Assembly: GCA_002900995.3 (NCBI GenBank)
Contig: CM035310.1
Span: 530,155-594,154, forward strand
DNA length: 64,000 bases
From: Ganoderma boninense
Taxonomy: Eukaryota > Basidiomycota > Agaricomycetes > Polyporales > Polyporaceae
Direction of reading: 5' to 3'
In this document: positions 57,473 to 64,000 of the stretch, one piece after another
Layout: each line of letters begins with the position of its first letter
Position numbering within the stretch: the stretch's first letter is position 1
Made by a program: the position numbers and the translations under genes
The notes under the pieces: generated by a model
What the model saw: only the letters and a program-made list of their open reading frames with translations
Databases searched by the model: none
Told to the model about the DNA's origin: nothing

Positions 57473-59377
57473 ATGAATTTACTTCAACTAGATGACGATA
57501 CTCTAGTCCTCGTTTTTGGGTTCTTACCAGTATCGTCCATCCTCCTCCTACGACAGGTATGCTTTCTTGCAAGTCGCCAAAATCCCAAGGCTGACTTGCG
57601 TACATCTGATATTGGTAGACTTGTCAACGCTTGGCGAGCATATCCAAATTGCGCTTCATCTGGCGACAGGCGTGCATTGACCAAGTACTCTCAAAGGGCT
57701 ATCCCTTCCCGCCCAGCCAACTCGCCAACGCCCCATCCGCAGCGGACCTCGAACGCCAGGTCATCCGCTCGCTTCGACTCGGAGCGTTTTGGACCTCTTC
57801 CAGCGAGGATCCGTCTCCTCGGTCTCTCGAGTTCCAAGCGAGTACGGGGACCGGCGTGTCGCACGTCCGTTTCCTCTCAGGCCATGGCGGGCGGTATCTC
57901 GTCACCGTCTACAAGGGGATCTGGTCGATGATATCCTGCTGGGATATCGGCGATCCCTTACGACCCGCAAAGGCCAGCAAAGTCGGCGACTGGTGCCCCA
58001 AGAACACCATCTTCTCTGGCTTCGTGGTGAATTCTGATCCCGGGTCCGCCGCCGCGTTGGCAGTCGCAGTGCAGCATGGAGGGTATGTCTCCGTTGCCCT
58101 GCCCATGCTACTGCCGCCCTCGCTTGAGCTGACAGTCCCTGCAGGGGAACGCAGAGTATCGAGGTCCTCTCAGCCACCAGCCAAAACGGCACGTCGTGCT
58201 TCCAACCCCTTTGCAGCATTGCAACGACGTTCCGGCCGATCGCACTGCGCGGCGAGCTGATCGCGTTCAGCGATGATGGATCGGAAACAGTCGTCATGAA
58301 CTGGCGCGAGAACACCTTCGCGCTCCTCAAGGGCTCACGGCGGCCGATCGATGAACGCTTCCAAGTACGTGGCCACGCCATGTCTCGTCCATGTGGCATA
58401 AGGACCAGGGTCTAACTGTCAGCGCAGTACAATCGCTGCCTACAGGTTGTCTTCGCCTACAAGAGCATCCTCGTCGTCCGTGCCCGCACAGTCGAGTTGT
58501 TCCCAGAACCCGAACTTCGACCGACGGATGCCGAGCACGCCACATACCAGCCCATCGGCTCCCACTCGTTCGGCTGGATCGACGGCGTCTCCGTCAACTC
58601 GCAAAGCGAGCCCCTATTCGACGGCGAAGGGGCGAGCCGTTCCCCCAGACACGAGCCGCTGTCCATCATCCTCCGCGCCGAGAGCGACGACCCCTGGGCG
58701 TCCGACGTCCACAAACTCGAACAATTCGTGCTCGCCCCGAACCCCGCCTTCAAGTGCCCGCCGACCTCCTCGTCTGGCACTGGCTTAGAGAAACCTGAAA
58801 CGGACAGCCCCACAGTCCCTCACGCAGAAAACATGCTCGAACCTCCCCTCGCACCGCCCGCCCCAGCCCCATATCTCTTCCCCCCCGTGCGTGCAGAGCA
58901 CACGTCGCCGACCGTCCGCGGCTTCCTCCGCTGCCGCGACATCGCGCTCGGGCGCGCCGGGACCGCGCTCTGGATCCAGCCGCGCGCGGCGCGCACGGCG
59001 CACCTCACCGGGCTCGACGTCCACTCGTCCTCCACGCAGGTCGCAGACGGGATGAACCCCGACTTCCAGCACCCCGACGACGCCCCGCTGGCCCCCCACG
59101 ATCCCCTGGCACCGGTGCCGCGGACGTCGGAGCTGGGGGGCGCAACGCGGAGTCGCTGTGCGCGGCGGTGTTCGCGGGGCCGCTGCAGCGGCTCGGATTC
59201 GGGTGCGATGTGGAGACGGAGGCGGATGCGGATGCAGAGGCACAGACGAGGACGAAGACGCTGTGTGTGCAGCGGAAGGAGGGGTGCAACTGGACGGCGT
59301 TCGACTATGACGAGGAGGGCGGGCGGGTCGCCCTTGGGTCGAGCGATGGGAGCGTCACAGTGTTGGACCTTGTGTGA
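57473..59377 (+). CDS. F-box protein with beta-propeller-like tail, one frame break
   Basis: Probable SCF ubiquitin-ligase adaptor. Exons 57473-57556, 57619-58082, 58145-58364 and 58428 onward join in frame. The F-box covers the first 50 residues: LLQLDDDTLVLVFGFLPV, then TCQRLASISKLRFIWRQAC. WD-like strands follow (YLVTVYKGIWSMISCWDIG, VVFAYKSILVVRARTVELF, LWIQPR), with a long Pro/Ser-rich insert. The final strands (TAFDYDEEGGRVALGSSDG, VTVLDLV) lie in another frame; the shift is at a G6 run near 59136-59141. With that mended the protein has about 570 residues and the tail fits the family. Confidence 0.75.
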
Positions 59378-60171
59378 GGAACTTTCGGCCCCTTGGTGGT
59401 ACTATGGACGTTGGTGGAGAAAATGTAACTTTAGGGTGGTGTAAAAGGACGGCTGTACGATAGCGTACTGTACTGCTTGGACGCACGGAATCAAAAATTG
59501 TGAAGGGTCCAGGCAACAACCAAGCATTATAACCAGTGACGGACCTCCAACCTCTCCAGACCGACAGCTATGAGACTTATACTTCAGTCTTCAGTGCCCT
59601 CCAGTGCAATACCGCTCGTGATGCCGTGTAAGGACACGAGATGGTCAGTCCCTGGGCGTCTTCGGAAATGGATCCGATAAATCGGAGTTCGAGATTGCTG
59701 ACAACGGGCAGTACGCCCACGCGTCTCGTCATCTTGCTCGACTGAACAGCTTTGAAGTACTAGGGCCTCTCCCCCATGATATGACTCCGAGTCAATCCAG
59801 TCGCCACTATGAAGGACTTCAAGGCAACCCCAGTCTCCACCGTCAAGCCTTGGTCAAGCCTAGGGCAGCTCTTCCTTCCAATTCCATCTGTCAATCAACG
59901 CAACGTGGCTTCCTGAGAAGATTATTGTCGCCTGTTTGTTCTCATCGCCTCTGCACAGCAGCGCACTCAAGACATCGGAGTTAAATACCTCATCCTTGCT
60001 GGTTTGTTTTCGACAGCCAAGTGCCCCACAGAAGAACGAGGGCATCTCAGTATCGGCGTCGAGCCCCCTCTTAAAGTTTGTATATCGGACACCCTAGCGC
60101 GCTCTCTAGCACCCATGGTCCACTCTCAGACTTGAACAACCTGTTACTTTCGGTCAGTCAAAGTCCTTCGG
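59378..60171. other. intergenic
   Basis: About 0.8 kb without a supported gene; holds the promoter of the HET-domain gene. Confidence 0.5.
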
Positions 60172-62597
60172 ATGATGATTGGCACAGATGATCCTCACAA
60201 AGCCTTCAGGATGTGGTTGCTCAGGACTGACCGCGCGGAGCTCGTGTACCGCCCCAGCTCCGAGAATGTCGTCTACGCGATCCTGTCCCACGTCTGGGGC
60301 CCGTCCGAGCAGTCCTTCCAGGACCTCCAGGCGCTGCACGCCCGCTGCTCCTCCCCCGGGGAGCCAGACAACAACCCCCGCTCCCACGCATGCGAGAAGA
60401 TCCGCAACTTCTGCGTATACGCCGAGGCCGCAGGGTACGAACTCGCGTGGGCCGACACGTGCTGCATCGACAAGACGAGCAGCGCGGAGCTGTCGGAGGC
60501 TATCAACTCCATGTATACGTGGTACGCGAACGCGGACGTCTGCTACGCCTTCCTCGAGGACGTCTCCGACGCGGACGACCCCGAGCGCCCCGACTCTGCC
60601 TTCCGGCGGAGCAGGTGGTTCACGCGGGGCTGGACGCTGCAGGAGCTCGTCGCCCCGCTCGACGTCGTCTTCCTCTCCGCCAGCTGGACGCCGCTGTGCA
60701 GCAAATGCGCGTCGCCCGGGCTCATTGAGCAGGTGACCGGCATCGACACCAACGTCCTCCTCTCGCTGGTCAAGCTGCAGTCGATCCCCGCTGCCCGGCG
60801 CATCTCGTGGGCGTCCGCGCGGGAGACGACGAGGATCGAGGACGAGGCGTACTCCCTCATGGGCATCTTCGGTGTCAACATCCCCGTCATGTACGGGGAG
60901 GGCCGGCGCGCGTTCACGCGGCTGCAGGAGGAGATCATGAAGCAGTCTCCCGACCACACGATCTTCGTGTGGGGGCTCAGCCACTCGGTCTCCATCGAGG
61001 AGCTGCTCGCCCACGCGCCGTGGACGGACTACCCGCGCCGCGCCGTCCACGGAGAGACGGATCCCGCGTACCAGGTGCTCTTCGCGCCGAGTCCACGGGC
61101 GTTCCAGGGCTCATCCCAAGTGCAACGGGTGTCGGTTCGGAGGCACGCTTTCACCGCCGAGATCAGCCTCGCAGCCATGAACAACCTGCAGCCCGAGGTG
61201 AGTCTCCCCTCCCCTTCCTATCCGCCAAGTTCTAACTCGAATCACGTTTCCACCAGCCGTCGGTGCTGAACCGCGCGCTCTCCCCTCCGCACGAAGTGCC
61301 CGAATTCACCGTGACGAGCTACGGCGTGCGCGCGCGCCTGCCCATCATCACGATCCGCGACGACGACACCTCGATCGCCGTCGCCGTGCTCGCCTGCCAG
61401 GGCCCCGAGGGCAGCATCGTCGGGCTCCTCCTGCACCAGCAGGCGCACCCGGACGACATGCCCCTCTACCGCATCGGCGTCCACTGCATGCACCACGACA
61501 TCGGCCGCCCGTACCCGCTCTACGCCGCCGCGCGCTACGTCCGCATCCACCCCGCCGCCGCTGCGCCTATTGCGAGCACCAGCCCCCCGCGGTTCGCGCT
61601 GGGCTGGCGCGAGGTCTTCCTCGTGTACCACGCGCACTCGTTCGGCTTCGCGGACCTCCGCCGCATGCCGACCGCCGCCCCCGCGCGCCCGCTCCTCGCA
61701 CCCTGCCGCCTCCTCTTCCCGCCCTGGATGCTCGCGCGCCTCGCCGCGCGCGGGTTCGCCCCCGACCAGCCTCTCGCGGGCTCGGGTGCGGGCGGGGCGG
61801 GGATCGGGATCGGGCTGACGACCGCGGGGAGTTCGCGGTGCGCTTCACGCACGCGGCGTCGCAGCATGCCTTCAGCGTGCGCTTTGCGTGCTGCATGCGC
61901 CCCGGGCCCGTCGTCCCCGACGCCGACATGCACATGCACACCAACGCCCACGCCAACGGCAACGCCAACGGCAGCGCGCTGAGCGGGAACTCACACACAG
62001 ACCACCCGCACAAACACGCGCACGCGCAGGTGCACATGCCGTTCCGCCCGCTGTGGGCCGTCGTGGACGCGTCGTGGGCGGCGCGGCGCCCGTCGGCGCA
62101 CCGCGACTCGCCGACGGCGTACAACGGGGCGCAGGCGGGGATCGCGCGGCGGTGCGTGTGGTGCCGCGAGACGCACGTCGACTTCTGGCCGAGCTCGAGG
62201 CGCAGGCGCGGGCGGCGCCGGGCGCGCGATGGCGTTCCGCTTCGTCGGGAAGACGGTAAGGGTGACGGTCAGCCAGTGGGACGCGCGCTCGCGGGCGCGC
62301 GAGGCGGAGGGGAGCGGGTGGGGGGCTGTATGCGGTCAACATTGAGGTCGAGGACGTCGATGGGGAGTGGGAGGGGGAGGGGGCGAGAACGACGCTGAGT
62401 CGGCTGGCCGGCTCAGTACGAGCACCGGGCACGGTGTGCGGGAGGAGGGGTATGAGCGCGTTGCGAGGCCGGCGAAGAATGCGGAGACTGCGTCGCGGCG
62501 GTCGAGCAGTCGGCCGAACAGCATACGCTCCCTTATTGCTGCGGTGCACCGGCAAGTTGTGGGCATCTCGAAAGGTGCGAACAGCACCGGGTACTGA
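60172..62597 (+). CDS. HET-domain protein (heterokaryon incompatibility type), C-terminus frame-broken
   Basis: HET domains trigger cell death after fusion of unlike strains in ascomycetes; the role in basidiomycetes is less clear. Exon 1 (60172-61197) carries the domain: WLLRTDRAELVY, YAILSHVWGP, WADTCCIDK, SMYTWYANADVCYAFLEDV, FTRGWTLQELVAP and the later GIFGVNIPVMYGEG. An ATG at 60211 is an alternative start nearer the usual family opening. Exon 2 starts at 61257 and stays open to about 61800. After that the frame changes near 61810 and again two or three times between 62170 and 62325 in G/C runs. A plausible end is at 62597 (SKGANSTGY). The C-terminal half includes a low-complexity His/Asn/Gly stretch near 61935. 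Partner genes are not visible. Confidence 0.8.
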
Positions 62598-63391
62598 TGC
62601 ATTGGCTATGTACACACAGGGAAGAGCTGACATGCTGAATCCCTGTCGTATACGCCTTGCTTGCTGGCGTTGTCGCGTAGGCTTCAAGTCAATGCACGAC
62701 AAGGGACGCAAACCCATCTTCTACATATCTGGTCCTCATGGACTTGAACTTCTCACCTCTTTCAATCCCACTGTCTCATTGCTCTCATGTCGCTCTGTCT
62801 TTGCTTTGTAGTGCAATCCAGCCGTTCAGACGCAGGCACGCCCCGCGGTAAATATGATCATTTTTCGACTCTGAGCTGAGGGACCCAGCACCCCTTTGTG
62901 ACGCATGGTCCCCGCATTCGGTGCAATCTGAGATGCAGGAATTCGCCGCAGGATAGACGAAACGAAGACGGAGCTCGACATTAATATGTTGTGTATGGGC
63001 ATGTCGTTCCAGACAATCCTGGGTGGGAAGACTGCCCTTCCCCTAGCTTTCGTACGACGCCGAGTTGGAACTCAACCGGACGATGTTGAGGCCTGAAGCT
63101 TAAGGCTGAGGACCAGATTGGCCTCGACACAGACACCGTAAGGCGCGTAGGCGACTACACCTCGATGCAACCTGGAGTCGAGTCGAGTCCAGCAGCCGTC
63201 TCGACGACATGATGCAGAACAGAAGTCCCTGACAACTTCTACGACTGTACTTTTACGTGTCAAGCAGCCGGAGCCGTTGCGTTCCTAGCGCTGTGTGATG
63301 CAGGTTCTGGGGCGCAAAAAATGCGACAGCAGCATGCGCCGCTTCGAACATCCCAGCCCACGCCGAGAACGAAGATGAAGATTCGTTCAAT
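62598..63391. other. gene-free stretch
   Basis: No supported coding frame between the HET gene and the MITE. Confidence 0.45.
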
Positions 63392-63778
63392 TACAGTGCT
63401 TTGCATATCAAACTGCAGTCGTTCCACGCGCAAAACCTGTTTGCTCGTATTTGTGCCACCGACGGCTAACGGCTACGGGATCCAAAGCCGGCCCTCCCGG
63501 AGAACAAGTACCTGACGGGCATTTCTTGTGGACAAAGCGTACTCCTCACTTCATTGTCGTCGGATTCAGATTATATTAGTATGACTCACCCCACTTCAAT
63601 GCATAGCTTCCGACAGCAAACTAGGGCGAAGAACTCTTGCTGGCCGAAGGAGATGAGGGGTACCCGGTCTCGAAACGGTCTCGACGGGGCAGGCAGGCGC
63701 TGACGGACGGCGTTGCAAACAGGGGCAAACAGCTCGACGCGCGAACGTCGACTGCAGTTTGATATGCAAAGCACTGTA
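63392..63778. mobile_element. MITE, Tc1/mariner-like ends
   Basis: A 383 bp unit (63394-63776) begins CAGTGCTTTGCATATC and ends with its exact reverse complement. The terminal inverted repeats are perfect for 28 bp, then continue imperfectly for about 50 bp more (CTGTTTGCTCG against CTGTTTGCCCC). TA flanks both ends, at 63392-63393 and 63777-63778. TA target duplication with CAGT ends is the signature of Tc1/mariner transposons. No transposase is encoded, so it depends on a source elsewhere. Confidence 0.75.
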
Positions 63779-64000
63779 GAATGTTCATCCCAACACCGCC
63801 TGGTGCCGGTAAACTCCGCAGAACCGGCACGCTCAAGACAACGCGAATCGCGTATGTACTCGACGCGTTCGCGAAGTGAAGTCTTGGTCCTTTCCGGAAC
63901 TGTCCCGAGGGAGCCGAAATGGGAACCAGAAATCTGAAGAGGACGTGCAGACCGGCCGAAACTGGCTACAGGGCCAGCTGAAAGCAGGACGGACATGACA
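63779..64000. other. window end, no feature
   Basis: Nothing is recognisable in the last 220 bp. Confidence 0.4.

Noticed and set aside
60154..62717. Long open frames on the minus strand opposite the HET gene (for example 298 and 281 codons)
   Set aside because: They arise from high G+C at codon third positions of the plus-strand gene, are rich in Arg/Ala/Pro and have no motif.
1..64000. tRNA, rRNA or CRISPR array
   Set aside because: I looked for clover-leaf T-arm motifs, conserved rRNA segments and evenly spaced direct repeats and saw none. A dedicated tRNA scan would be needed to exclude a tRNA with an intron.

Overview
The window looks like nuclear DNA of an agaricomycete basidiomycete, probably a wood-decay polypore type. 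The evidence is small genes cut by many 45-80 bp GT-AG introns, TATA boxes 45-110 bp before start codons, G+C-rich coding sequence, and families typical of that group: F-box-like proteins, a DUF6534-type membrane protein, a HET-domain protein, short signal-peptide proteins and a multi-intron P450. The genus is not resolved. I saw no rRNA, tRNA or CRISPR array.

Layout. From 2.0 to 8.4 kb are two same-strand secreted alpha/beta hydrolases with a TAP-like C-terminus and a frame-broken F-box gene between them. From 8.4 to 14 kb are an F-box relic, a conserved coiled-coil protein, a 2 kb gene-free stretch and an intact beta-carbonic anhydrase. From 14.4 to 17.5 kb are two tandem C2H2 zinc-finger paralogues on the minus strand, the first broken in three places. 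From 17.8 to 29.8 kb are two more TAP-type hydrolases on the minus strand, carried by a duplicated block of about 3 kb that includes the promoter, with a P450 on the opposite strand between them. At 31.3 kb is a small conserved protein.

From 32.2 to 47.9 kb, two genes for secreted proline-rich proteins with a His-Ala-Ala-Arg-Asp repeat form an inverted pair. They enclose a gag-only LTR element with intact LTRs and target-site duplication, one small secreted protein and a decayed relative, a DUF6534-type membrane protein and an intact NAD(P)-dependent reductase. From 48.4 to 53.1 kb are an intact zinc alcohol dehydrogenase, another secreted protein and a GMC oxidoreductase relic. From 53.4 to 62.6 kb are two F-box proteins, a badly frame-broken unknown gene and a HET-domain gene. 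The window ends with a 383 bp MITE with TA target duplication and 28 bp perfect inverted repeats.

Three themes stand out: local gene duplication (hydrolases, zinc fingers, repeat proteins), several secreted proteins sharing one signal-peptide exon design, and many one-base frame breaks. About six genes are clean from start to stop, so the breaks are not uniform. Many lie in G/C runs and could be assembly errors; clusters of them in one gene look more like decay.
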